NCBI RefSeq assembly: GCF_004365875.1 | Contig: NZ_SODF01000002.1 | Coordinates: forward strand, 806,001-870,000 | From: Kribbella kalugense | Lineage (GTDB): Bacteria > Actinomycetota > Actinomycetes > Propionibacteriales > Kribbellaceae | DNA: 64,000 nucleotides | Reading direction: 5' to 3' | Shown: positions 34,567 through 42,711 of the stretch, piece after piece | Layout of the letters: each line of letters starts with the position of its first letter | Numbering within the stretch: the stretch's first letter is position 1 | Position numbers and translations under genes: made by a program | Notes under the pieces: model-generated | The model's database searches: none | The model's input: the letters and a program-made list of their open reading frames with translations, nothing else | Told to the model about the DNA's origin: nothing

Positions 34567-35574
34567 ATGTCCGGAACCAGCCGGAGGCCAACCCTCAAGG
34601 ACATCGCCGCCGAAACCGGGCTCTCGATGGCCGCGGTGTCGTATGCGCTGCGTGGCCTGCACGGCACGCCGGAGACCCGGCAGCGGGTCCAGGACGCCGC
34701 CGACCGGCTCGGTTACCAGGCCGATCCGGTCGCCCGCGCGCTCGCCTCGGGTCGCAGCGGTTCGATCGGCGTGCTCTGCGCCTCGCTCGAGGACCTGTGG
34801 CAGCAGCGAGTCGCGGCCGCGCTCGGCCGGGAGCTGCTGGCCCCGGACCGGAACGCCTGGATCATCGACTCGGCCGGCGACGCCGACCGTCAGCTCGAGC
34901 TCGCCCAGCACCTGGTCGACCACCGCGCCGACGCGATCGTGGTGATCCCGATCGACCCGGCCGCCAAGGCCTGGGCCGAGATCACCAAGCAGGCGCCGGT
35001 GATCGCGATCGGCGACGCCCTGCCCGGCGCGAAGGCGAAGTCCGAGGTGATCCTCGACAACGAAACCGGCGTGAGTACGGCGCTTCGCCGGCTGGCCGAG
35101 GCCGGTCACCGCACCATCGCCGTACTCAGCCCGACCCGGCGCTTCGAGATCGAGCGCCCGGCCGAAGAGATCGCCCAGCGGGTAGCGGCCGACCTCGGAC
35201 TCGAGCTCCGCCTGCTGCAATGCCCGCACGATCTGGCCGGCGCGACCGAGGTCGCCCGGACGCTGCTCACCAGCACCCCGCGCCCGACCGGCATCCTCGC
35301 GCTCGCCGACTCGATGGCCTTCGGGGTGTACGCCGCCAGCCGCGAGCTCGGCCTGCGGATCCCGGAGGACCTGTCCCTGCTCGGGTACGACGACCAGCCG
35401 ATGTCCCAGCTGCTTACCCCGCCGCTGTCGACGTTCCACTGGCCGCTGGACGAGCTGGTCGGACACGTGGTCTCCCGCGTCACGTCCGCCGTCGACACCA
35501 ACCGCCGCGTCCGACGCACCACCCTGACGCCGACCCTGATCGAGCGCGGCACGGTCGCCGCCCCGCCCTCCTGA
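34567..35574 (+). CDS. LacI-family transcriptional regulator
   Basis: 335 residues from ATG 34567. N-terminal HTH PTLKDIAAETGLSMAAVSYALRG and hinge region, then a periplasmic-binding-like ligand domain (IGVLCASLEDLWQQRVAA, DAIVVIPID, ILALADSMAFGVYAASRELGLRIPEDLSLLGYDD). It almost certainly binds the TGAAGCGCTTCA pair upstream of the divergent amidohydrolase gene. Ligand unknown; may be the amidohydrolase substrate. Confidence 0.92.
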   Translation: MSGTSRRPTLKDIAAETGLSMAAVSYALRGLHGTPETRQRVQDAADRLGYQADPVARALASGRSGSIGVLCASLEDLWQQRVAAALGRELLAPDRNAWIIDSAGDADRQLELAQHLVDHRADAIVVIPIDPAAKAWAEITKQAPVIAIGDALPGAKAKSEVILDNETGVSTALRRLAEAGHRTIAVLSPTRRFEIERPAEEIAQRVAADLGLELRLLQCPHDLAGATEVARTLLTSTPRPTGILALADSMAFGVYAASRELGLRIPEDLSLLGYDDQPMSQLLTPPLSTFHWPLDELVGHVVSRVTSAVDTNRRVRRTTLTPTLIERGTVAAPPS

Positions 35575-35636
35575 GCGAGACGGCCACCGAGGCGCGACAG
35601 GTTCCACCCGACCGAAACTAGACTAAGTCACTGCAC

Positions 35637-36476
35637 TTACTCCCCGTTGTCCACAATCCGGACCGACGTCGCATCATGCGGGCGGAGCTCCTCGGTTGCT
35701 GCCCAGACCTGGCGGGCGAGCTGGTCGTCGTACGAGATGGTTGACGAGCGGACCTGGGTGAAGCGGTCGTAGTAGCCGGTTGGGGGCTCGGGGCCGACCG
35801 CGAGGCGGACTACTGGTTCGGCGCCGCGGCGGGGCGGGAGTGAGAATGCGGAGAGCGCCGCGACCTGCCAGCGCGGGAACTGGCGGCCGAGGTCCGTCCG
35901 TACCACTCCTGGATGTACGGCGACGACGTTCCAGTCCGGCCGTCGGCGCTGGAGTTCGTACGTGAACAGCAGGTTGGTCAGCTTGCTTCGGCTGTAGGTC
36001 AGGAACGGGTCGAATGACTCCGGTCCGTCCGCCAATCGCGCCGGGTCGATCCGCACCACACCGCCCCGCATCGGTGAGCGATGGCCCTCCGAGTTCACGT
36101 TCACGATCCGTCCGCCGGCGGGGATCAGGTGCCCGAGCAACGCGACTGCGGACCACGGCGCCAGCTGATGTACGGCGAGATTGAGCTCAACCCCTTCAGC
36201 ACTGACCTGACGCGTCGGCGTCATCACGCCCGCGTTGTTGACGAGTACGTCGATCCGCTCGACCCGGCCCGCGATCTCGGCGGCGACGTACTCGATCCCT
36301 GAACGCACCGACACGTCCGCCGCAATGACCGTTGCATCCGGCAACTGTTTGGCCAAGGCCACGGCACGGTCCGGATCCCGCCCGACCAGGAACAGCCGGT
36401 GCCCGCCAGCAGCCAGCTGTTCGGCCGCCCGTCGCCCGAGGCCAGAGGTCGCGCCGATCAACACGACCGTGCTCAC
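35637..36476 (-). CDS. Short-chain dehydrogenase/reductase (extended, retinol-dehydrogenase-like)
   Basis: 279 residues from GTG 36476, chosen because AAGGG lies at SD distance; an upstream ATG at 36506 would overlap the previous gene. Cofactor motif LIGATSGLGRRAAEQLA (TGxxxGxG type), NNAGVM, and catalytic Tyr/Lys in YSRSKLTNLL. NADP(H)-dependent, substrate unknown. Second gene of a PadR-divergent pair of SDR genes. Confidence 0.88.
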   Translation of the reverse strand: MSTVVLIGATSGLGRRAAEQLAAGGHRLFLVGRDPDRAVALAKQLPDATVIAADVSVRSGIEYVAAEIAGRVERIDVLVNNAGVMTPTRQVSAEGVELNLAVHQLAPWSAVALLGHLIPAGGRIVNVNSEGHRSPMRGGVVRIDPARLADGPESFDPFLTYSRSKLTNLLFTYELQRRRPDWNVVAVHPGVVRTDLGRQFPRWQVAALSAFSLPPRRGAEPVVRLAVGPEPPTGYYDRFTQVRSSTISYDDQLARQVWAATEELRPHDATSVRIVDNGE

Positions 36477-36489
36477 AACGCGACCCTTC

Positions 36490-37320
36490 TCATGCCTTGA
36501 CCCCATTCAGGCCGAGGGCGCTGCTGAGCACTCGATCCCGCAGTCCGGCTGGGAGTTTCGGCAGGATTGCGCCGAGTGTGCGAGCCTCGGCGATCGCGTA
36601 CCGACGACGCGGCCGACGCGCCTCCACCGCCCGAACGATGACCTCGGCAACCTTCTCCACCGGTCCTGGCTTGAAGCGGCTCATCGCCTTCTCGTACGCC
36701 GCCAGATGCGCTTGGTACAGCTCGACCCGCTCGCGGTCGGCGCGCTGAAGAGAAGCATCCGCGGCCACACCAGCACGAGCGAAGATCTCCGTCTCGGTCG
36801 TCCCCGGCTCGATCACCACGACCGGGATCTTCCACGCCGCCAACTCCAGCCGCAGCGCATTCGACAGAGCCTCCAGCCCAGCCTTGCTAGCGGACAGCGC
36901 GCCCAGCAACGGCATCGCGACCCGCCCGGTCGCCGCACTCACGTTCACGATCCGCCCAGCCCCGGCACGCACCAGCGGCAGGAACTCTCGCACAACGGCG
37001 GCCGGCCCGAGCGTGTTCACCTCGAGCTGCCGTCGCCACTCGTCCGCCGGCACCAGCTCCAGCGGACCCTGCACGATCACGCCGGCGTTGTTGATCACCG
37101 CCCACAGCCCGTCGACCTCACTCGCGACCCGCTTGGCCGCCGCCGCGACGCTCTCCGGATCCGCCACATCCAACGGCAACACACGCACTTCCGGATCGAA
37201 CTCGGCCCGTCCGCGCGCCCCGGCGTACACAGTGAAACCCCGGCGCTGCAGCAGCCGGACCGTCGCCGTACCGATGCCGCCGGTCGATCCGGTGACGAGA
37301 ACCGCTCGTGCCTCAGTCAT
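36490..37320 (-). CDS. Short-chain dehydrogenase/reductase
   Basis: 276 residues from ATG 37320 (SD GAGGAG). VLVTGSTGGIGTATVRLL binds the cofactor, NNAGVI is the NNAG motif and the catalytic region reads LLGALSASKAGLEAL: the usual YxxxK Tyr is replaced by Ser (ALSASK), which would weaken or change normal SDR catalysis. Divergent from padR and behind two PadR-type palindromes, so probably repressed by it. Confidence 0.85.
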   Translation of the reverse strand: MTEARAVLVTGSTGGIGTATVRLLQRRGFTVYAGARGRAEFDPEVRVLPLDVADPESVAAAAKRVASEVDGLWAVINNAGVIVQGPLELVPADEWRRQLEVNTLGPAAVVREFLPLVRAGAGRIVNVSAATGRVAMPLLGALSASKAGLEALSNALRLELAAWKIPVVVIEPGTTETEIFARAGVAADASLQRADRERVELYQAHLAAYEKAMSRFKPGPVEKVAEVIVRAVEARRPRRRYAIAEARTLGAILPKLPAGLRDRVLSSALGLNGVKA

Positions 37321-37349
37321 ATGCACTCCTCACAGATGTTCTCTGGGAC

Positions 37350-37395
37350 ATGTCCCTAGGGACATATGAGAGCATGCAGGTGTCCCGGGGGACAT
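37350..37395. promoter_or_regulatory. Two PadR-type operators
   Basis: ATGT-CCCTAGGG-ACAT at 37350-37365 fits the PadR consensus ATGT-N8-ACAT exactly; GTGT-CCCGGGGG-ACAT at 37380-37395 is a near copy 30 bp away. Further GGGACATGTC half-sites flank them (37345-37356, 37389-37398). They fill the gap between the divergent SDR and padR genes. Confidence 0.8.
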
Positions 37396-37427
37396 GTCAA
37401 GATGGCGGTCCAGCGAAGGAGACGGAC

Positions 37428-37970
37428 ATGTCACTGCGGCACGGGCTGCTCGGGCTGCTCGCCGAGGGACCGGCCAGCGGATACGACCTGGCCGGGCGGT
37501 TCACCGAACTGCTCAGCTCGGTCTGGCCGGCGCAGCATCCGAAGATCTACGCCGAGCTGAACAAGCTCGCGGCCGAGGGCCTGGTCGAGGTCGAGAGCGA
37601 GGGACCTCGGCGGCGGAAGGCGTACCGGATCACCGACGCGGGGATCGCGGAGGTCAAGCGCTGGCTGACCGACGTCGAAGTCGACCACACCATGCGGCTG
37701 CAGCCGCTGTTGCGCTCGCTGTTCTTCTGGCTGATGGACACCGACGAACTGCAACGCCACCTCGAGGCCGAGGCCCGGTACTACCGCGAGCTCGAACAGA
37801 ACTACCGCGACTACGCGGCCCGCAAGGACCGCGGCGAGTTCGGCTACAGCGAGCAGACCCAGTCGATGCGGGTCACGATCGAAGCCGGCATCCGCCTGTA
37901 CTCCGCCCTCGCCGACTGGGCCGAATGGGCCCAAACCGTCCCTCCGGCAAAGCCTGCCAAGCCCTCCTGA
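37428..37970 (+). CDS. PadR-family transcriptional regulator
   Basis: 180 residues from ATG 37428 (SD GAAGGAGA). N-terminal winged helix LRHGLLGLLAEGPASGYDLAGRF...HPKIYAELNKLAAEGLVEVE, then a helical C-terminal dimerisation part (Vir_act_alpha_C-like, LEAEARYYRELEQNYRDYA). It should repress the divergent SDR genes and itself through the ATGT-N8-ACAT sites. Confidence 0.93.
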   Translation: MSLRHGLLGLLAEGPASGYDLAGRFTELLSSVWPAQHPKIYAELNKLAAEGLVEVESEGPRRRKAYRITDAGIAEVKRWLTDVEVDHTMRLQPLLRSLFFWLMDTDELQRHLEAEARYYRELEQNYRDYAARKDRGEFGYSEQTQSMRVTIEAGIRLYSALADWAEWAQTVPPAKPAKPS

Positions 37971-37978
37971 CATACCGG

Positions 37979-38010
37979 AAGGCCGGCCGAGCGGGTGCTC
38001 GGCCGGCCTT
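37979..38010. terminator. Bidirectional terminator between padR and the M36 gene
   Basis: AAGGCCGGCCGAGC, loop GGGT, GCTCGGCCGGCCTT: perfect 14-bp stem between convergent genes. Confidence 0.85.
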
Positions 38011-38036
38011 CGCGGGAGGGGTACTGCGGTACTTCG

Positions 38037-40964
38037 TTACTTCTTGCCGAAGACCTGGATCTCGGTCATGTCGGTGAACTGGCAGCCACCGAACGCGCCG
38101 AGCGGGCAGTTCGTCTCGAAGTCCGGAACCTGCGGGCTGGTCATCACGAACCGGACGTACTGGACGCCGGTCGCGTTGGCGGTCGGGGCGACCAAGTTGT
38201 ACTTGCCCCGGTTCGTGGCGTCGAAGGTGCCCGACGCCGCGACCGCCCAGGTGGTGCCGTCGGCCGAGGTCTCCACCCGGTAACCACCGGTCGAAGCGCT
38301 GCCCGGGTCACCACAGGTGTTGGACGGGTCGATGTTGAAGTCGCTGACGTTCACCTTCGCCGGCAGCTTGATGTCGATGTGCTTCTCGATCATCTTGTTG
38401 GTCGGCGTGCCGTTGTCGTCGCCGGTCGTGCTGCCCCAGCCGGTGCCCTGGGCGTTGTCGATCGCGAACCCGGGCCCACACTGCGGGCTGAAGTCCGGAC
38501 CGTTGAAGTCGGCCACCGTGCCACCGCCGGACGCGGCCGCCCAGTTGCGACGTGGCGTGAAGTTCGCCTTGGCGCCGGCCTTGACCGTGGCCGGCTGGAC
38601 CAGCAGCTCGTAGCCCGGTGCGGACATCACGAGCTTCGGGTAGGTACCCGGAGCGACACCCGTGATGGTGTAGTTGCCATTGGCATCGGTCGCGCCGGCG
38701 TAGTCACCGGCGTACCCGGAGGAGTGACCGCCGACGTAGACCAGGGCGCCGGCGATCGGAGCACCGGTGTCCTTGTCCTTGACGGTGCCGCTGAGCGTCG
38801 TGGTGGCGCCTGTCGGCGGCTTGTGGAAGTCCTCGGCCGGGAACGCGTCGCCGCCGTCGATGACACCGGCGTACCAGCCCATGCCGCGGTTGGCGAAGAC
38901 GGTCCAGATCGTGTCGGCGTTCTTGCCGCCGCTGGCGACCAGGTCGGCCTGGACGATCGCGTTGCGCATGTCGAGCATCGTCGGGTCTGCCGGCGACAGC
39001 TCCATCGCGCGGGTGATGATGCTCATCGCGTAGCTACGGCCGAAACGCTCGCGCAGGTCCCACAGGGTCTGCGCCCAGACCTCACCGGAGGCGTGCACCT
39101 CGGGCGTTCCGCCGATGGTCGGGAAGTCGGCGTAGGTGTAGCCGCCCTTCGAACCGTCGGGCTGGATGCAGTTCGGGCTGACCGCGTGCACCCTGCAGTC
39201 GATGGCCTGGGTACGGAACAGGTCGCCGTGGGCCACGTAGCGGCCCTCGAGGACCTCACCCGGAGCAGTGGTGTCCTTCTCCAGGCCGTGCGAGACCAGG
39301 TAGTCCATCGCGTAGAAGTCGCTCCACGCCTCACCCATCGAACCGGCCTGGATGCTGTTCAGCGTCGAGTTGCCGGTGGCGTCGACGACCAGGCGGTTGG
39401 ACAGACCGTGGGTGTACTCGTGGTACAGCACGCTCGCGTCGTTCGCGCCGCTGGACGGTACGAAGCCGTCCTGCGCGTCGGTCGCACCGGGCTGGTGCCA
39501 CAGGTACATCTGCATGGTCGGCGGGGTGCCGTCCGGCGGGGTCGACATGTTCGCGTTGTCGATGTGGTTGGCGTCCGGGCCGCCGTTCGCTGCGGTGGCC
39601 GCACCGTCCAGCGCGTTCAGCTGGACCGGGTCGCCGCCCGCGGTGTCGAACGAGCCGGCCGCCGGGGTGAAGCTGATCGGCGGCTTGGCCAGCCAGTCGT
39701 GGTAGTTGCTGGCCAGATAGAACGCGTTGGTGACGTCCTGGTTCATGTTGGTCTTCCAGGAGTCCGGCTTCGCCGGGTCCCAGGTGCAGATGAACGAGGT
39801 CGAGCAGAACGACGACGCGCTCTGGAAGGGGACGATCTTGTACTGACCGCCGGTCGGGGTGCCGGGCACCTTGACCGTCTCGCCCGCGTTCGGCTGGTTG
39901 TCGTCGTTGACGTCCGCCCAGGCCTGCACCGACGTACCGTCGAGGAGGGTCTTGGCGTTCTTCGGCAGCCACTTGTTGAAGATCAGGTTCTCCACCCGCT
40001 GCGTGCCGCCCTTGGCGGCACCCGGGTAGTAGTCCTGCACCAGCGCGTCGCCGTTGCCCTCGCTGACCAGGTCCTTGCGGTACAGCGTGGCACCGGTCTG
40101 GGCGTCGACCACGTGGCTGTAGATGTTCTGGCCACCGGAGTTGGTGTAGGTCAGCCAGCCCTTCTGCAGCCCGTCGGCGGTGTGGAACCACACCTGCTGG
40201 GCGGTGTCGCCGTTGCTCCACTTGGTGTTCACACCGGAGGTCTTGGCGGTCGCGGACTTCGCCGTACCGCCGACGTCCTCGATGGCCGCACTACGGGCGC
40301 TCGCGGCGGACACCTTCGGCGCGGCCGCGGCGGACCGGGTCTGGGCGGCCGAAGCGAGGCCGGAGACCGGGGAGCCCATCACGGAGATCAGCTCGCCGTG
40401 CTTGGTGACGTTGGCCTTCAGGCCGTTGCCGAAGACCTCGACGCCGTCGACAACCTGAGCCCAGAAGATGTGGTGGGTACCGAGGTCGTCGACGTAGTCC
40501 TTGCGCAGCTTCAGCGTGCCGAGGTCCGCGGCGGAGAGCTTGAAGACCTCCGGGTGGGCCTTGACGTAGCCGAGCGCGACGTCGGCGGCCTTCTTGCCGC
40601 TCTTGCCGGTCAGGAAGCCGTTCAGCTTGGTGACCTGCGCCGGGGTGCCGGTGTTCGGGTCGACCGAGACGACGCCTTGCGGGCCGAGCGAGTCGCTGAA
40701 CTTCTTCGCCGCCGCCGTCTCCTTGCCCTCGACCTTGGCGGAGCGGGCGTAGGTGGTCTTCGCGTTCGGCGTCCGGGCGTCGTAGTTGCCCTTACGCTCC
40801 TTGCCAGAAGCCTGCTGCTTGTCGGCCTGCGCCGGCTTCTTGGCCTCAGGACCGGTCTTCTGCTGCGCGGCGTCCGCGCCACCGGCGGTCATGGCCAGCA
40901 CGACGGCGGCCGCGGAGACGGCTGAGACTGCGAGGAGCCCCCGCCCTCTGCGTGATGTGGTCAC
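38037..40964 (-). CDS. Secreted fungalysin-type (M36) metallopeptidase
   Basis: 975 residues from GTG 40964 (SD GGAG, spacing seven). Signal peptide (LLAVSAVSAAAVVLAMTAGGADA), FTP-type propeptide (about 60-230), M36 catalytic domain with zinc motif HEYTH at 515-519 and the downstream Glu in GSMGEAWSDFYAMDYL, a carboxypeptidase-regulatory-like/Ig-like domain (about 740-830, TLSGTVKDKDTGAPIAGALVYV) and a C-terminal discoidin-like domain (STGGYRVETSADGTTWAVAA). Exported and self-processed; degrades extracellular protein, perhaps keratin or elastin-like. Next to a secreted S53 peptidase gene on the same strand. Confidence 0.93.
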   Translation of the reverse strand: MTTSRRGRGLLAVSAVSAAAVVLAMTAGGADAAQQKTGPEAKKPAQADKQQASGKERKGNYDARTPNAKTTYARSAKVEGKETAAAKKFSDSLGPQGVVSVDPNTGTPAQVTKLNGFLTGKSGKKAADVALGYVKAHPEVFKLSAADLGTLKLRKDYVDDLGTHHIFWAQVVDGVEVFGNGLKANVTKHGELISVMGSPVSGLASAAQTRSAAAAPKVSAASARSAAIEDVGGTAKSATAKTSGVNTKWSNGDTAQQVWFHTADGLQKGWLTYTNSGGQNIYSHVVDAQTGATLYRKDLVSEGNGDALVQDYYPGAAKGGTQRVENLIFNKWLPKNAKTLLDGTSVQAWADVNDDNQPNAGETVKVPGTPTGGQYKIVPFQSASSFCSTSFICTWDPAKPDSWKTNMNQDVTNAFYLASNYHDWLAKPPISFTPAAGSFDTAGGDPVQLNALDGAATAANGGPDANHIDNANMSTPPDGTPPTMQMYLWHQPGATDAQDGFVPSSGANDASVLYHEYTHGLSNRLVVDATGNSTLNSIQAGSMGEAWSDFYAMDYLVSHGLEKDTTAPGEVLEGRYVAHGDLFRTQAIDCRVHAVSPNCIQPDGSKGGYTYADFPTIGGTPEVHASGEVWAQTLWDLRERFGRSYAMSIITRAMELSPADPTMLDMRNAIVQADLVASGGKNADTIWTVFANRGMGWYAGVIDGGDAFPAEDFHKPPTGATTTLSGTVKDKDTGAPIAGALVYVGGHSSGYAGDYAGATDANGNYTITGVAPGTYPKLVMSAPGYELLVQPATVKAGAKANFTPRRNWAAASGGGTVADFNGPDFSPQCGPGFAIDNAQGTGWGSTTGDDNGTPTNKMIEKHIDIKLPAKVNVSDFNIDPSNTCGDPGSASTGGYRVETSADGTTWAVAASGTFDATNRGKYNLVAPTANATGVQYVRFVMTSPQVPDFETNCPLGAFGGCQFTDMTEIQVFGKK

Positions 40965-41111
40965 TGCAAATCTCCATGGAGTTCGTATTAGCGGATCGCC
41001 CTCCACGACCCGTCCCGGGGGCTGACCCTAAGCCTGCGGATGCGTCCGGGGAAGAGAAATCGCCGGAATGGCGTGGAGTTGAGGGTTGTCCTTCGTGTCC
41101 GGAACAGTACT

Positions 41112-41156
41112 AGGAGCGACCGGGTGGTTGCACGTAGCCACTACCCGGTCGCTCCT
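41112..41156. terminator. Terminator after the S53 peptidase gene
   Basis: AGGAGCGACCGGGT and ACCCGGTCGCTCCT form a 14-bp stem; the loop contains a further GTGG/CCAC pairing. It ends nine bases from the stop of the S53 gene (minus strand). Confidence 0.85.
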
Positions 41157-41165
41157 GGTGCCGAA

Positions 41166-42380
41166 TCAGAAGGCGCCGGCGCCGTTCGGAGTACCGAGGC
41201 CGGTCGGGCCGTCCCAGCCGGTCCGGGCGTTGCACCACTGGGTCGTGGGGCAGGAGCCGTTGCTGCCGCTGGTCACGTCGAACAGCGAGCCCGGGTGGGC
41301 GTACGGGAACGAGTTCGCGTACCCGCTGGTGTTGCCCGACAGCGCGTAGACCGACGCGATGATCGGCGCGGCCTCACTCGTCCCGCCGAACTGCGCCCAG
41401 GTCGACGCGGTCTTGCTGGTCGGGTAGTAGATCGCCATCCCGCCCTTGCCCGGGTCGGCGGCCGCGGACACGTCCGCCATCGCCCGCTTCGAGCAGCCGG
41501 TGCTGAACGACGCGGCACCCGGCAGCGCCGTGTTGTACGACGAGCAGCCCGAACCGGCTCCGCTCCACACGGTCTCGCTCCAGCCCCGAGAGTTGCTGGC
41601 GGCAACCAACGACGTACCGCCGACGGCCGTCGTGTACGACGACGAGGCCGGGTAGCTGCCGCCCTGGTAACCGTCGTCACCGGTGGATGCGGTGACCGCG
41701 ATACCCGGGTGGTTGTAGTACGCGCCGTAGGTCGCGTCGTCGGCGTCGCCGCCGCCGTAGCTGTTCGAGATCGCGACCACGCCGGCCTGCTTGGCCGCCG
41801 TCTGGACCGCGGTACCGAGGTCGGCGAAGCTGGCCGAGTTGGCCTGCACGACCACGATCTTCGCGTCCGGCGCCGCGGCCGAGACCGCGTCGACGTCGAG
41901 CGCCTGCTCACCGGCCCAGCCGACGTCGAACGTCGGCAGCGTCGTACCGCCGGTCTGGTTGATGACCTTCAGGCAGCCGTTGGCCTTCGTGCACGCGGAC
42001 AGGCCGAACTGGGAGCGGTAGACGCCGAGGTCGCGCTCCAGGTTCGGGTAGCCGTTGGCGTCGACGATGGCGACCGTGCGGCCGCCGGCGCTGAGGCCGT
42101 TGAGCTTGTAGGCGTCCCGCAGACCGGTGGGGGTCAGGCCGGTCGACGGCGGCGCGCTGGCCTTCGGTGCGAGCCCGTCTGCGTTCACGAGTTTCACTGC
42201 GTCGCAACTCGCCGTGTGCTTGGCCTTCGCGGTCGAGCAGACGCGGGCGGCGTGCTTACCGGCTGTGTAGGAAGGGCTTTGGGCCGCGTCGGCCCCGGTT
42301 GCGGTCAGTGTTTGGACGGTCAGTCCTGCGACGGCTAGTGCGCCGACACCCAGGGCGGACACGAGAATCCGTTGCCTCAA
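41166..42380 (-). CDS. Secreted S53-family (sedolisin-like) serine peptidase
   Basis: 404 residues from TTG 42380 (SD GAGGAG). Signal peptide near residues 1-33. Catalytic Glu158 and Asp162 (GWAGEQALDVDAVS), Asp235 (ASTGDDG) and Ser335 in GGTSEAAP fit the S53 Glu-Asp-Asp-Ser set. Unlike most sedolisins it lacks the long pro-kumamolysin domain: only about 85 residues separate the signal region from the catalytic domain. An inverted repeat (GGCCTCCGC/GCGGAGGCC, 42402-42441) precedes it. Probably acts outside the cell with the neighbouring M36 peptidase. Confidence 0.9.
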   Translation of the reverse strand: MRQRILVSALGVGALAVAGLTVQTLTATGADAAQSPSYTAGKHAARVCSTAKAKHTASCDAVKLVNADGLAPKASAPPSTGLTPTGLRDAYKLNGLSAGGRTVAIVDANGYPNLERDLGVYRSQFGLSACTKANGCLKVINQTGGTTLPTFDVGWAGEQALDVDAVSAAAPDAKIVVVQANSASFADLGTAVQTAAKQAGVVAISNSYGGGDADDATYGAYYNHPGIAVTASTGDDGYQGGSYPASSSYTTAVGGTSLVAASNSRGWSETVWSGAGSGCSSYNTALPGAASFSTGCSKRAMADVSAAADPGKGGMAIYYPTSKTASTWAQFGGTSEAAPIIASVYALSGNTSGYANSFPYAHPGSLFDVTSGSNGSCPTTQWCNARTGWDGPTGLGTPNGAGAF

Positions 42381-42401
42381 CTGGACTCCTCGAGTTGGGC
42401 A

Positions 42402-42441
42402 GGCCTCCGCTCACAAAACCCTGATGGCCGGGGCGGAGGCC
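42402..42441. promoter_or_regulatory. Inverted repeat upstream of the S53 gene
   Basis: GGCCTCCGC at 42402-42410 pairs with GCGGAGGCC at 42433-42441 (loop 22), in the leader or promoter of the peptidase gene. Confidence 0.4.
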
Positions 42442-42635
42442 AGCATTAATTGGGGGGTGTTCGCATCGTCCGTCGGCCGAGCAGGCCGATGCCAGCGATC
42501 GCCCCCCTGACAAATGTCATAGGTGGACCCATGACAGCCGCCCCGATCGGGGCCGAATTTCCGCGTAATCACGGGCTCACGGAGGGTGCCCGAACCGGTG
42601 AAGGTTTCCCCCTGAACTTTCCCGGGGCTCCGCCC

Positions 42636-42692
42636 TTGACACCGTTTGGCCAGCCGGGACTATGCTGCCGGAACCTGCGAGAAATCGATTTC
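42636..42692 (+). promoter_or_regulatory. Promoter and LacI-type operator of the sugar ABC operon
   Basis: TTGACA (42636-42641) and TATGCT (42661-42666), spacer 19, then the perfect palindrome GAAATCGATTTC at 42681-42692, just past the expected transcription start, and an SD (GGAGG) before ATG 42712. The palindrome has the central CG of LacI sites; no LacI gene is adjacent. Confidence 0.6.
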
Positions 42693-42711
42693 CCTGCCTG
42701 GAGGTCCGACC

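Noticed and set aside
34237..35607. 456-residue minus-strand ORF opposite lacI, running through the 21-bp repeats
   Set aside because: Antisense to a good LacI gene; its end crosses LacI operators and tandem repeats.
37995..40925. 976-residue ORF on the plus strand opposite the M36 gene
   Set aside because: No motifs, Arg/Val/Gly-rich composition typical of antisense shadows in high-GC DNA; the M36 frame has a signal, HEYTH and clear domains.
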